DNA from: Isoalcanivorax indicus
GTDB taxonomy: Bacteria; Pseudomonadota; Gammaproteobacteria; Pseudomonadales; Alcanivoracaceae
Length of the DNA stretch: 64,000 bases
Direction: 5' to 3'
Assembly: GCF_003259185.1 (NCBI RefSeq)
Contig: NZ_QGMP01000001.1
Span: forward strand, 2,294,001 to 2,358,000
Shown: in pieces, positions 1 through 9,090 of the stretch
Position numbering within the stretch: the stretch's first letter is position 1
How the letters are laid out: every line of letters begins with the position of its first letter
Notes under the pieces: model-generated
The model's database searches: none
Told to the model about the DNA's origin: nothing
What the model saw: the letters and a program-made list of their open reading frames with translations, nothing else
Translations under genes and position numbers: made by a program

Positions 1-277
1 CCTGGCCAGCGGCCTCAGCCAGCGCCTGCGCCGCAGCGATATCGGCGCCCGCGCCGACGAGCTCTGTCTGGCCCTGCTGCTGCCCGACACCAATGTCGCC
101 AATGCCGAGCGGGTTATCACCACTCTGCGCGAGCATACTCCGCCGTTCACCGCCGTGATGACCTCCGTGCCCCGGGAAACCAGCCTCGACCTGGTGATCG
201 ACCACCTGGGCGAGACGTTCCAGCGCGGTGACACCAGCGACCGTGAGCTGATCCACGCCCCGCCGCTGCGAGTCTGA
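1..277 (+). CDS. C-terminal fragment of a degenerate GGDEF-domain protein (5' end outside window)
   Basis: An open frame read from base 2 to a TGA at 275-277 gives 91 residues with no start in the window. The segment LRRSDIGARADELCLALLLP matches the part of a diguanylate cyclase domain around the GG(D/E)EF loop. The loop is degenerate: ARADEL stands where ARYGGDEF is expected, so the paired glycines are missing and c-di-GMP synthesis is unlikely. This supports a role as a signalling or receiver-output remnant. The reading frame and GGDEF-like segment are seen directly; loss of activity is inferred. The far end of the window carries the N-terminal part of a similar domain. Confidence 0.6.
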   Translation, partial: LASGLSQRLRRSDIGARADELCLALLLPDTNVANAERVITTLREHTPPFTAVMTSVPRETSLDLVIDHLGETFQRGDTSDRELIHAPPLRV

Positions 278-287
278 TCTGTTCTTC

Positions 288-323
288 ACCCCTGAGCGCC
301 CCGAGCGGGTTACACTCAGGGGT
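288..323. terminator. Hairpin between the GGDEF fragment and protease gene
   Basis: The arms 288-296 and 315-323 are perfectly complementary over 9 bp (ACCCCTGAG / CTCAGGGGT) with an 18-nt loop. The hairpin lies 11 nt after the stop of the upstream gene, which suits a terminator, but no T-run follows. It could equally be a leader structure of the protease mRNA. Confidence 0.4.
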
Positions 324-354
324 GACGACTGCGGGTAAACAGAAGAAGGTCCCC

Positions 355-2148
355 ATGCGCATCGCGGCGCGCACGCTTTGCTGTCTCAGTCTGATGGCAA
401 GCCTGACCCATACCGGGCAGGTCACGGCCAACGACGTCAGCACACGCATTTTTGGAGGCGAAGAGGCCCAGGCCAGTGACTGGCCCTGGATGACGGCGCT
501 GCGCATCTCTTTCAGCGATGGCACCGCCGGTTTCTGCGGTGGCCAACAGATTTCTCCAGACTGGGTGCTGACCGCTGCGCATTGCCTGGTCAAGGACGGT
601 CACAACGGTGCCCGCGTGGAGGCCACGGTGGCCGACGTTTTTTACGGCGCACCCACCTTTCCCAATGGCGATTTTCCAGCCCCCGGATCGGGCGATGAAC
701 CGGCGGGACTGATGATCCTGCATGGCGCTTTCAATTTCCGGAATCTGCTCGAAGGCTACGACATCGCCCTGATTCCCGTCAGCGAAGCGCCCCTGCTCCA
801 ACGCTATCCGGATCTGGCTGATGACACGCTGGTGCAAGCTCTGGAGGCAGCCCCCGCGCTGGACCGCGACGACCGCATGACGGCGCTCGGCTGGGGCGAA
901 ACCGCACCGTCTTCCGGCATCTCCGAAACCCTTCAACAGGTCGCGCTGGACTATATCAACCGCGCTGCCTGCGGCAGCTTCTGGTTCAGCGCTGACACCG
1001 ACCTGCTGGTATGCGCTGGCGAACCCAACCCGCCCTTCGATGCCGAACTCGGCCAGGACACCTGCCGCGGCGACAGCGGCGGCCCCTTGCTCACGGGCAC
1101 GCCCGACGATCCCGTGATCGTCGGCCTGACCAGTTTCGGCTCCAGCCAGGGTTGCGGTCTGGCCCACGTGCCCAGCGGCTACACCAGTACTGCCGACATG
1201 GTGGACTGGATTGAGCAGATCACCGCATCACCACCAGGGGGCGCTCCTGCCCATCCCTTGATTGATGCCGCCATCGCTATTCCCCGTTATCACACGATGC
1301 CTGCAAATACCCCGGACGGCTACACCATCGATTTTTCGCTGCGTAATGACAGCAAGATGAATGCGGCCACACTGCAACGTCTGACCCTGACCGGCGAGAA
1401 CATGGACAACCTGTCGCTGTCTCTGGAAAACAGCGTCTGCCCTGATGCCGACTGTGATTTATCCGCTGAAATGCCGCTGGCGCCGAACGACGAACTGGCG
1501 GGCCAGGTCGCGCTGTCGTCGTTACCCGCAGGCGACGACCAGCGCGTAACGATGTCGCTGCAACTGGACACGCAAGAGCACGATTACCGCAGCAGCAACA
1601 ATCGTCCGACGGTGCGCATTTTTCTGACCGACAAACCTGATCTGAACCTGGTGGCCCCCGGCTTTGTGCGCGGCACCTTCACTCAGCAGCAACGCCGTGC
1701 CAGTGTCCGCACACGCCTGGAAAATCTCTCTACCCATGCCAGCACCGAGGGCGCAGGCCTGAGCATCGTGTTACCGCCCGCCACGCAACTGCTGAACAGG
1801 CAAGCCTTGCAGTGCACCCAGTCTGCCGAAGGGCTGTTCTGCCCGGCACCGCCCCTGGCGCCCGGCGGTCAACACAGCATGACACTGGAGCTGTCCTCAC
1901 TGGATGGCCTGCCGCGCACCCTGCAGCTGACAGCCCACACCCCCGCCGGCACCTTCGGGGTGGGTCAAACCGAGGCCGCCGTCGCCGTCCAGTACCCGGA
2001 CACCGAAACACCGGTATTACGCATGGGCAGCGGCGGCGCGCTCTGGGGCGGGCTCCTGCTGATTCTCATTCTTCTGCGACGCCGCCACGTCAATCGACAT
2101 GTCTGGCCAGATCCATCCCGTCATAAAGTATGCGCAGGACATCAATAA
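355..2148 (+). CDS. Secreted trypsin-like serine protease with GlyGly-CTERM sorting tail
   Basis: A chymotrypsin-fold (S1) endopeptidase, 597 residues, exported and probably surface-displayed or released. Residues 1 to about 26 form a signal peptide. Mature-type sequence RIFGGEEA starts near 31. The catalytic triad is visible as H76 (LTAAHC), D136 (GYDIAL) and S241 (CRGDSGGPLL). Residues 300-550 look like beta-rich adhesion/DUF11-type repeats. The tail near 555-575 has the GlyGly-CTERM pattern: a GSGG motif, a hydrophobic helix, then RRR, which is the signal recognised by rhombosortase (a candidate enzyme lies at 57808-58431). I chose ATG 355 over the in-frame ATG at 322 because it begins the signal peptide and follows AGAAGG. 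About 20 extra residues follow the RRR and overlap the end of the antisense parE-like gene by 59 bp, suggesting the natural stop was displaced. Confidence 0.88.
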   Translation: MRIAARTLCCLSLMASLTHTGQVTANDVSTRIFGGEEAQASDWPWMTALRISFSDGTAGFCGGQQISPDWVLTAAHCLVKDGHNGARVEATVADVFYGAPTFPNGDFPAPGSGDEPAGLMILHGAFNFRNLLEGYDIALIPVSEAPLLQRYPDLADDTLVQALEAAPALDRDDRMTALGWGETAPSSGISETLQQVALDYINRAACGSFWFSADTDLLVCAGEPNPPFDAELGQDTCRGDSGGPLLTGTPDDPVIVGLTSFGSSQGCGLAHVPSGYTSTADMVDWIEQITASPPGGAPAHPLIDAAIAIPRYHTMPANTPDGYTIDFSLRNDSKMNAATLQRLTLTGENMDNLSLSLENSVCPDADCDLSAEMPLAPNDELAGQVALSSLPAGDDQRVTMSLQLDTQEHDYRSSNNRPTVRIFLTDKPDLNLVAPGFVRGTFTQQQRRASVRTRLENLSTHASTEGAGLSIVLPPATQLLNRQALQCTQSAEGLFCPAPPLAPGGQHSMTLELSSLDGLPRTLQLTAHTPAGTFGVGQTEAAVAVQYPDTETPVLRMGSGGALWGGLLLILILLRRRHVNRHVWPDPSRHKVCAGHQ

Positions 2149-2419
2149 CCTGCTCGCCGCCGATGCGGAAAACAATGAAGTGTCGACCCTTGCGGCCCTG
2201 CCTGGCGACATGGAGCAAGCGCACATTCCCGGGCAAGCCACCCCGTTGCCGCGCCCCCGGTGTGTCAGGCCCCGCTTCAAGCGCGGCAAGCGCCAATGCA
2301 ATGGTTTCTGCGTAGATCGTCGCCTGATATGTCCCGAAGCGGGTCGCTGTCCAGCGAATGATTCTGGCCCTGTCCGCCCTGGCGCTGGCCGTCTCCCGCA
2401 CCCTCCAGACGGCGCTCAT
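2090..2419 (-). CDS. parE: ParE/RelE-superfamily toxin
   Basis: A 109-residue basic protein with the ParE-type layout: an N-terminal helix rich in Arg/Ala, a central segment ending GRHFIVFRI, and a C-terminal DVLRILYDGMDLARH, typical of ParE family toxins, which act on DNA gyrase. Its start codon overlaps the stop of the upstream antitoxin gene in an ATGA arrangement, the classic coupling of type II modules. It runs antisense into the 3' end of the protease gene. The family call rests on pattern and context; the gyrase target is family knowledge and has not been shown for this protein. Confidence 0.82.
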   Translation of the reverse strand: MSAVWRVRETASARADRARIIRWTATRFGTYQATIYAETIALALAALEAGPDTPGARQRGGLPGNVRLLHVARQGRKGRHFIVFRIGGEQVIDVLRILYDGMDLARHVD

Positions 2420-2721
2420 GTCCTGTCTTTTTGTGCGTCGGCCACTTCCGCGATGATGGCCGCCGCTTCCGCCCGGAAGTCGTCGGCCAGGGCGCTGGCG
2501 GAATCGAAGGTGGTGTAACGTCCCGCTTCGATATCCTCCATCCCTTCCTGCACCGCCGTCCGCAGCGCTTCCAGCTTGCAGGCGTACTCGGCGCGGCGCT
2601 CTTCCACCAGCCGCAAGCCCTCGCGCAGCACCTCGCTGGCGTTCTGGTATTGGCCGCTTTCCACCAGTTCTTCAATCAGCGCGGCCTGGCGGTCGGTAAT
2701 CACTACATTTCGGGTCGGCAT
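2416..2721 (-). CDS. parD: ParD-like antitoxin (ribbon-helix-helix)
   Basis: A 101-residue antitoxin, first gene of a toxin-antitoxin pair. The N-terminal MPTRNVVITDRQAALIEELV and the following GQYQNASEVLREGLRLVEER are the signature of CopG/ParD-type ribbon-helix-helix proteins: a beta strand for DNA, then two helices for dimerisation. The acidic C-terminal part should wrap the toxin. A 7-5-7 inverted repeat lies 18 nt upstream of the start and is the likely autoregulatory operator. The cassette sits between two paralogous protease genes. Confidence 0.85.
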   Translation of the reverse strand: MPTRNVVITDRQAALIEELVESGQYQNASEVLREGLRLVEERRAEYACKLEALRTAVQEGMEDIEAGRYTTFDSASALADDFRAEAAAIIAEVADAQKDRT

Positions 2722-2738
2722 GGCTTGGCCCTCACCGG

Positions 2739-2757
2739 ATTGGCATATATTGCCAAT
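2739..2757 (-). promoter_or_regulatory. Inverted-repeat operator upstream of parD
   Basis: ATTGGCA-TATAT-TGCCAAT: perfect 7-bp arms around an AT-only 5-bp spacer, 18 nt before the parD start. The AT-rich centre overlaps a plausible -10 region for leftward transcription. Type II antitoxins of the RHH class bind such repeats to repress their own operon, so this is the likely ParD/ParDE binding site. The palindrome is seen directly; the binding protein is inferred. Confidence 0.6.
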
Positions 2758-2875
2758 CTAGACATAGCACCCGCGGCGGTCAACCGTCGCGAAAACCCTG
2801 TTTCGGCAACTCATCACGCCGACGACACAAAATCCCCCTATACTGGAGGCACACATTTTTTAGCCGGATGTCTCC

Positions 2876-3967
2876 ATGCACGTTTTACATCAGGTTTCCA
2901 TCCCCGCCCTCCTCTGCCTGGGCAGTGCCGTGCTTTCCTCCGCCCACGGTTCGGGCCTGACACCCTATATCTACGGCGGCGACGATGCCAAGCAAGGCGC
3001 CTGGCCATGGATGGCGTTGCTGGCGATCGTCGATCCCGCTTCGTCCCCCGGCAGTCGCCAGGTTCGCGTCTTCCGCTGTGGAGGCATCCTGATCAACGAG
3101 GACTATGTCCTGACCGCGGCCCACTGCCTGTTCAACACCGATGAAGACCCGCCGTTGCAGGCGCAGGACATACGGATCGCCTTCAACCAGATCGAGGCAC
3201 CCGGCAGCCTCAATGGTTACCAGACCTTCGCTGCCGAAATTATTATTCACCCGGATTACGATGAGTACCTGAGCTCAGGCCTGAACGATGACATTGCGCT
3301 GTTGCGGCTGAACGAACCCGCTTCCGTCGTGACCACTTTCCCAGCTCTGGCCAGCCAGACAGATATCAATACACTGGAACTGCTGACGGACGCTGAACGT
3401 GATGACATCGCCCTGGCACTGGGATGGGGACAGACAGAAGATGGCAATGTTGCGTCAACGCTGCAACAGGTGCTGCTGGATTATATTCCGCGCGGGAAGT
3501 GCAACCAGGCCTGGGGCGGCGTTCACATCAGCGACAAGATGGTCTGTGCCGCCGAACCCCATCCGCCAGAGACGGCAAGCGATGGCCAGGATACCTGCTT
3601 CGGTGACAGTGGTGGCCCCCTGCTGATCGACGCTGATAGCGAAACGCCCATCTCCATCGGTATTACCAGCTTTGGAACAAGCGATTGCGGCAACCCGAAT
3701 CCACCCGGTGTGTACACCAACGTGGCTTTTTACCGGGAGTGGATCAGCGCCGTAGTGCACGGAACAGCCCCTGTCGACGAGCCGGCGGCTCCCCCTGCCG
3801 ACGCGCCTGAAGAATCCGCAGATGATCCTGCCTCCGACCCGGAAGCGGAGACGGACCTCGCCCGGACAGGCTCATCGGGCGGCTTCAGCATCAGTTGGCT
3901 GCTGCTGGCCTTGCCACTGCTATCGATGCGCCGTCAGTCGCGCCGCGCCAGCAGATCCGCAAGATAA
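2876..3967 (+). CDS. Second secreted trypsin-like protease with GlyGly-CTERM tail
   Basis: An S1-family serine protease of 363 residues, paralogous to the protease at 355-2148. It has a signal peptide (about 1-25), activation-type IYGGDDA near 32, and catalytic residues H83 (LTAAHC), D139 (NDDIALLRL) and S245 (CFGDSGGPLL). A Pro/Ala/Asp/Glu-rich linker follows at about 295-330, then the sorting tail with SSGG, a Trp/Leu-rich helix and MRRQSRR. It lacks the long beta-rich middle of its neighbour. A TATACT hexamer at 2839-2844 could be its -10 box. The 3' end overlaps the convergent monooxygenase gene by 34 bp. Confidence 0.9.
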   Translation: MHVLHQVSIPALLCLGSAVLSSAHGSGLTPYIYGGDDAKQGAWPWMALLAIVDPASSPGSRQVRVFRCGGILINEDYVLTAAHCLFNTDEDPPLQAQDIRIAFNQIEAPGSLNGYQTFAAEIIIHPDYDEYLSSGLNDDIALLRLNEPASVVTTFPALASQTDINTLELLTDAERDDIALALGWGQTEDGNVASTLQQVLLDYIPRGKCNQAWGGVHISDKMVCAAEPHPPETASDGQDTCFGDSGGPLLIDADSETPISIGITSFGTSDCGNPNPPGVYTNVAFYREWISAVVHGTAPVDEPAAPPADAPEESADDPASDPEAETDLARTGSSGGFSISWLLLALPLLSMRRQSRRASRSAR

Positions 3968-5637
3968 CCCACCAGTTCATCGGCATCCGTCAGCAGACCA
4001 CGGAAGGCCAGATGCCCGTCCGGCCGCACCAGCCACAAGCGGCCTTCGCTGCCGAAGCGCTCGGCGAAGGCCTCACCGGCATGGCACCACAGCTGCATGG
4101 CCGCGCCCGGCATCGGCTGGCTCAACAGATCCTTCAGGGCATCGGGCCAGTCACCGGGGGCGATCAGTTGCACGCCCAGCAGGGCACCGAATTCGTCCGG
4201 CAAGCGGGTCAGCAGTGCATAGATGGACAGCACTGCGGCATGGTCCGTATCCAGCGTGTCGGGCAACTGGATCAGCAGCTGGAAGGCCCCGTCACGCAGA
4301 CAGTCATGCAGCCGCGCCTCCACGTTCTCCGCCTTATCCCCACACGCCGCCCGCAGCGGGGCGTCCGGCACACGATCGCCCGGCAACGGCCCCCGGTCGC
4401 GGCGAGCAGGCAGATCTCCGGAGCTGCGCGCCACAATCGGTGAGTGCCGGTAATTCACATCCAGCTGGCTGGCGCGCCGCACCAGACGCGCACCCAGCCC
4501 AGGCCGGTTGCCCGCCAGGCGCAGCACCCCGTCGCGCACCCGCCGCCATGGCGCTGCACGCGTGAACGAGCCCTTTGACAGCAGATCGACCGCCGTCAGC
4601 ATCTGCCGTGCCACCGGGCGGCGTTCCTGCTCGTAGCTGTCCAGCAGACGACCATCACCATGCCCTTGCAGATAAGCCGCCAGCTTCCAGCCCAGATTGA
4701 AGGCATCCCCGATGCCGGTGTTCATGCCCTGCGCGCCCAATGGACTCTGGATGTGGCAGGCATCGCCCGCCAGCAGCACGCGGTTGCGGCGATACCGCCC
4801 GGCCAGCCGTCGATGGATCGAAAAACGGCTCAGCCAGCGGGGCTCGCCCAGCCCTGGCGGCGTCTCCAGGCAGTGCTCCAACCGCTCACGAAACGGCTCG
4901 ATATCCAGCTGCGGAGCGAGATCCTCATCATCACGCTGGTTGATGATCAACCGCCAGCCCTGCGGCAAGGGAATGGCAATCAGCACCCCCTCCCCCAACA
5001 GAAAACCATGGGAACTGTCGCGGGGCAGATCCCATTCGATATCCAGGTCAGCGAGCAGAAAATGATCCGGGTAACGCTCACCGTCAAAACTGATGCCCAA
5101 CACATCGCGCACGCGGGAATTGGCGCCATCGCAGCCGACCATGACATCCGCGCGCAGGAACTGATCACCGGCCGCCCAGTGCAGACGCGCCACCACACCA
5201 TCGTCATCCTGGGAAAAGTCACGCAGATCGCAATCGCGCACCAGCATGCCGCCCAGCGCGGCGAAACGGTTCGCCAGGCACGCCTCCACTTCAGCCTGCG
5301 GGCAGGACAGCACATGCGGATAGGGCGCATCCAGCACATCCAGATCCAGCGTAAACAACGGCCCCCGGTCGCCGTAGACACTGACCGCGCGCTGCGCCAG
5401 GCTGCGCTCACTGATGGCGGCCTGCACCCCCAGTGCTGCCAGTATCTCCTGGGTCCGGGCATGCAGCCCCAGGGCACGCGACCAGGGCAACGGCGCGGGC
5501 AGCTTGTCGACGATCAGGCAATCGATGCCGCGCTGGCGCAGGGCAATGCCCAGCGTGAGGCCGGTGGGCCCGGCGCCAATGATGAGGACCTGGGTGCGTG
5601 TCGGCCATCCCTTCATGGACGCTGCCTTTTCTGCCAC
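3934..5637 (-). CDS. FAD-dependent aromatic-ring-type monooxygenase (PheA/MhpA-like)
   Basis: A 567-residue flavoprotein of the class A hydroxylase family, which uses NAD(P)H and O2 to hydroxylate aromatic or polyketide-like substrates. Visible motifs are the N-terminal Rossmann GxGxxG in VLIIGAGPTGLTLG, the DG motif in VMVGCDGANSRVRDVLG, and the FAD ribityl-binding LAGDACHIQSPLGAQGMNTG. A C-terminal thioredoxin-like domain of about 150 residues is usual for this family. The frame opens at GTG 5637 with AAGGA 8 nt upstream; ATG 5616 is a similarly supported alternative. The substrate cannot be told from sequence, and no ring-cleavage genes lie nearby. Confidence 0.85.
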   Translation of the reverse strand: MAEKAASMKGWPTRTQVLIIGAGPTGLTLGIALRQRGIDCLIVDKLPAPLPWSRALGLHARTQEILAALGVQAAISERSLAQRAVSVYGDRGPLFTLDLDVLDAPYPHVLSCPQAEVEACLANRFAALGGMLVRDCDLRDFSQDDDGVVARLHWAAGDQFLRADVMVGCDGANSRVRDVLGISFDGERYPDHFLLADLDIEWDLPRDSSHGFLLGEGVLIAIPLPQGWRLIINQRDDEDLAPQLDIEPFRERLEHCLETPPGLGEPRWLSRFSIHRRLAGRYRRNRVLLAGDACHIQSPLGAQGMNTGIGDAFNLGWKLAAYLQGHGDGRLLDSYEQERRPVARQMLTAVDLLSKGSFTRAAPWRRVRDGVLRLAGNRPGLGARLVRRASQLDVNYRHSPIVARSSGDLPARRDRGPLPGDRVPDAPLRAACGDKAENVEARLHDCLRDGAFQLLIQLPDTLDTDHAAVLSIYALLTRLPDEFGALLGVQLIAPGDWPDALKDLLSQPMPGAAMQLWCHAGEAFAERFGSEGRLWLVRPDGHLAFRGLLTDADELVGYLADLLARRD

Positions 5638-5688
5638 ATGCTTTATCCTTGTACTGAATGAACCCTTACTGCCACCGTCGGGGGCGAC

Positions 5689-6063
5689 ATGAAAACCCGT
5701 TATGCCGAGCTACCGGCCTATACCACGCGCGATGCATCAGAGATCCGCGAGCTGCTGCATCCGGACGTGCATGCCGCCCTGGGCGTGCGCCATCAGTCCC
5801 TTGCCGAAGCGCGCGTGGCGCCCGGAGCCGCTACGGTATTGCATCGGCATCATCGTAGCGAGGAAATCTACCACATCACTGCCGGCGGCGGTCGCATGAC
5901 ACTGGGCGAGGAAACCTTCACCCTCCGCGCTGGCGATACCGTCTGCATTACCCCCGGTACGCCGCATCGGCTGGAAAATACCGGTGACACGCCACTGGTC
6001 GTGCTGTGCGCCTGCTCGCCGCCCTATGCGCACGATGATACCGAGCTGCTTGAGGCGCCATGA
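5689..6063 (+). CDS. Small cupin-domain protein
   Basis: A 124-residue single-domain cupin. Motif 1 is visible as LHRHHRSEEIYHITAGGG (metal ligands H52, H54, E58) and motif 2 as AGDTVCITPGTPHRLEN (H93), so a metal-binding beta barrel is expected. Such small cupins resemble phosphomannose-isomerase-like or mannose-binding domains, but the substrate is unknown. The stop overlaps the dinB start by 4 nt (ATGA), so the two are co-translated. Confidence 0.8.
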   Translation: MKTRYAELPAYTTRDASEIRELLHPDVHAALGVRHQSLAEARVAPGAATVLHRHHRSEEIYHITAGGGRMTLGEETFTLRAGDTVCITPGTPHRLENTGDTPLVVLCACSPPYAHDDTELLEAP

Positions 6064-7166
6064 GCGACACCGCGCAGCAAAAAATCATCCACGTCGATTG
6101 CGATTGCTTTTACGCCGCCGTGGAAACCCGCGACGACCCTCGCCTGCGCGGTCGCCCGGTTGCGGTGGGCGGTGACCCCGGTCGACGTGGCGTGATTGCC
6201 ACCTGCAATTATGAGGCCAGGCACTACGGCGTGCGCTCGGCCATGGCCTCTTCCCAGGCGCTGCGGCTGTGCCCGGAGCTGGTCATCCTGCCGCCGCAGT
6301 TCGACAAGTACCGCAAGGTGTCCGCCAGCATCCAGCAGATATTTCGCCGCTATACCCCGCACATTGAACCGCTGTCGCTGGATGAAGCCTTTCTGGATGT
6401 CTCCGAAAGCACGCATTTCGACAACAGCGCCACGCGCATTGCCCAGGCGATTCGCGACGCCGTGCGCAAGGAAGTCGGCATCACCGTATCGGCGGGCGTA
6501 GCCCCGAACAAGTTTCTCGCCAAGATCGCCAGTGACTGGCGCAAGCCCGATGGCCTGTTCGTCATTCGCCCGGAGCAGGTCGCTGATTTTGTCAGCGCCC
6601 TGCCCGTACAGCGTCTGTCTGGCGTGGGGCGCGTGACGGCGGGCAAACTGGACGCCATGGGCATACGCACCTGCGCCGACCTGCAGGGCTTCGACAAGCT
6701 GACCCTCAGCCAGCAGTTCGGCAGCTTCGGCGAACGTCTGTGGCACCTGGCTCGCGGCGAAGACGACCGCCGTGTGCAAAGCAGCCGCCGACGCAAGTCG
6801 GTGAGCGTGGAAAAAACCTATGCCGAGGACCTGGTCTCGCTGACCCGCTGGCGGGCGCAACTGCCCGACCTGCTGGTGCGCCTGCGCGCACGCCTGAGCC
6901 AGCTGGATCACGGCTATGTGATCCAGGGCCTGACGGCGAAGGTGCGTTATCAGGATTTCTCGCAGGCGACGTGCGATGGGCCCGGGGAGCAGTTGGATGA
7001 AGCGGCCTTTGCCCCGTTACTCGACGCCTTGTGGGAACGTCGTGGGGAAGCGGCGAGGCTGGTGGGTATCGGGGTGCGGCTACGCGATCTGAATGCGCCG
7101 GAGCAGCCGGATCTGTTCGAGGAGGAGCGCCAGCGCGCGCTGGCGAATCAGCGCGCGCAGCTATGA
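6060..7166 (+). CDS. dinB: DNA polymerase IV (Y-family translesion polymerase)
   Basis: DinB performs error-prone bypass of replication-blocking lesions. At 368 residues it is slightly longer than E. coli Pol IV. Catalytic metal ligands are D13 (HVDCDCFYAAVE) and D108/E109 (SLDEAFLDVSES); F17-Y18 sit at the steric gate. The HhH region LSGVGRVTAGKLDAMGI and the little-finger domain follow. A clamp-binding pentapeptide QPDLF lies at 349-353, not at the extreme C-terminus. It is translationally coupled to the cupin upstream. I saw no LexA box in front of the pair. Confidence 0.95.
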   Translation: MSDTAQQKIIHVDCDCFYAAVETRDDPRLRGRPVAVGGDPGRRGVIATCNYEARHYGVRSAMASSQALRLCPELVILPPQFDKYRKVSASIQQIFRRYTPHIEPLSLDEAFLDVSESTHFDNSATRIAQAIRDAVRKEVGITVSAGVAPNKFLAKIASDWRKPDGLFVIRPEQVADFVSALPVQRLSGVGRVTAGKLDAMGIRTCADLQGFDKLTLSQQFGSFGERLWHLARGEDDRRVQSSRRRKSVSVEKTYAEDLVSLTRWRAQLPDLLVRLRARLSQLDHGYVIQGLTAKVRYQDFSQATCDGPGEQLDEAAFAPLLDALWERRGEAARLVGIGVRLRDLNAPEQPDLFEEERQRALANQRAQL

Positions 7167-7188
7167 TTCAGTGATCAGGATTCAGTAA

Positions 7189-7458
7189 TCAGCCGTGCAA
7201 ACGGACCTGATACCGGGAACCGGCCTGGCGAGCAGCGCTGTGCACAGCACCCAGCTCGGCCATCCAGTCATCAAACTGCTCGGGCAGCAGCTGCTCCATG
7301 ATCTCGGTGCCGCGACGACGCACAGCGTCCATCTGGCCGTCGAGATAATCCCGCAGTGTCTGCGCGCACTCGGCGCAACGACGGTACTGCTCTACGCCGG
7401 GGTGCTCACGGGCATCTTTCACCGCACGATCCAGTTCGTTCAAGTATTTGAGCAGCAT
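7189..7458 (-). CDS. Small helical hypothetical protein
   Basis: 89 residues, not recognised. The start is placed at ATG 7458, preceded by AGGAG, rather than at the upstream in-frame start at 7503. The sequence is helical and charged, with two cysteines in YRRCAECAQTL and no signal peptide or membrane segment, so it is probably cytoplasmic. It converges on dinB with a 22-bp gap. Its promoter must lie in the repeat-rich region to its right. Confidence 0.55.
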   Translation of the reverse strand: MLLKYLNELDRAVKDAREHPGVEQYRRCAECAQTLRDYLDGQMDAVRRRGTEIMEQLLPEQFDDWMAELGAVHSAARQAGSRYQVRLHG

Positions 7459-7620
7459 GACCTGAGGCTCCTGACGTTGGCATTGAAATGCTGAAAACCA
7501 CACTAGCAGCGTCAGACCACAGGCATAAGCGCGGGTGCTTGAAAGATTGTGTCAGGATATTACTGTGCACCAGTGACTCAATGGTCACACTACAAAAATA
7601 GGAAAAACGCATTAGTACGG

Positions 7621-7646
7621 CGCGATGTGGCTTACGCTTCATCGCG
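7621..7646. repeat. Short palindrome CGCGATG-N12-CATCGCG
   Basis: Arms 7621-7627 and 7640-7646 are perfectly complementary, with loop TGGCTTACGCTT. It lies just left of the two larger inverted repeats and may be part of the same repetitive unit. Confidence 0.5.
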
Positions 7647-7697
7647 AAGCTGCCGACAGAGGAAGCTCCGGACAGGTGGGCCACCCTCCAGCAGAGA

Positions 7698-7810
7698 GGC
7701 GTTGAGGCGGGGTGCGCCCTTCCGGGACCGCTCAAGCCCTCCCTGGGCGCTCTTTCTTTGGCCATCCCTGGCCAAAGATGTCCCTCCAGGGCGCACCCCG
7801 CCTCAACGCC
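7698..7810. repeat. Large inverted repeat, 23-bp perfect arms
   Basis: Arms 7698-7720 and 7788-7810 are exact reverse complements (GGCGTTGAGGCGGGGTGC... and its mirror). The 67-nt interior contains its own hairpin at 7757-7776 (TTTGGCCA-TCCC-TGGCCAAA). Such nested palindromes are typical of REP/BIME-like or MITE-like intergenic elements. I see no other copy in this window, so family membership is inferred. Confidence 0.7.
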
Positions 7811-7902
7811 GCAGCGAGATTTGAAGGGCGGTGGCTATAGAGACTGCTGGAGGAACAAAACCACCGGCCATCTGCCAGCTTGAAGATCGGGCTGTGCGTG
7901 AC

Positions 7903-8021
7903 GGCCCTCGGGGGGCGGGTAAAGGGTTTCAGGACTGTCGAGAGGCATGGATGCCGAACGCAAGCCCCCAGGGACGGGTTCACGGCGTGTCCTGAAACCC
8001 TTTACCCGCCCCCCGAGGGCC
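7903..8021. repeat. Large inverted repeat, 33-bp perfect arms
   Basis: Arms 7903-7935 and 7989-8021 are exact reverse complements over 33 bp, beginning GGCCCTCGGGGGGCGGGTAA. The 53-nt loop includes CAAGCCCCCAGGGACGGGTT, a C/G-rich string that I associate from memory with dispersed intergenic repeats of marine gammaproteobacteria. Transcribed RNA would form a very stable stem. It may act as a terminator or mRNA stabiliser between the neighbours, or be a mobile repeat. Confidence 0.75.
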
Positions 8022-8094
8022 ATAACCACCACACCAGACAGAATGGGGCAAGCAACCAATCCAGCCGGCTCGCAGCCCCCCGGAGATTTGCCGC

Positions 8095-8865
<771 letters not shown>

Positions 8866-9090
8866 GGTGTTCTCCTCATTCTGGATTTGCGATAAAAGGG
8901 GCTGACGCCGGAGTATACAGGCTGGTATCCGCTGACGGGGTGGCAGGAAGTGACACGCCTGACCACAAGGATTGGCACCCACTCGGCGGGGCATGACCCA
9001 GGGGTTGATAGCACCCTGACATCGGCCCGGAAAGGTGGCTATACTGCGAAGCGCGTACGGGCCTGTCACCCGTCCGGGGGAGGAAAGTGG

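Larger units (their letters stand above)
7459..8094. other. 636-bp gene-free region built of inverted repeats
   Basis: No convincing gene lies here. Short open frames on both strands are by-products of the palindromes. The stretch contains, left to right, a 7-bp palindrome at 7621-7646, a large stem with 23-bp arms at 7698-7810 enclosing a smaller hairpin, and a second large stem with 33-bp arms at 7903-8021. The left 150 bp is more AT-rich and may hold the promoter of the small gene at 7189-7458. The right 73 bp leads to the end of the SDR gene. Confidence 0.7.

Noticed and set aside
322..354. Upstream ATG for the first protease
   Set aside because: It would place 11 polar residues before the signal peptide and lies at the edge of a hairpin; ATG 355 has a better ribosome site.
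2799..2844. Full sigma-70 promoter for the second protease
   Set aside because: TATACT at 2839 is a good -10 but no -35 hexamer lies at 16-18 bp, so only the -10 is mentioned.
5638..5688. LexA/SOS box before the cupin-dinB pair
   Set aside because: No CTGT-N8-ACAG-like sequence was found in the intergenic region.
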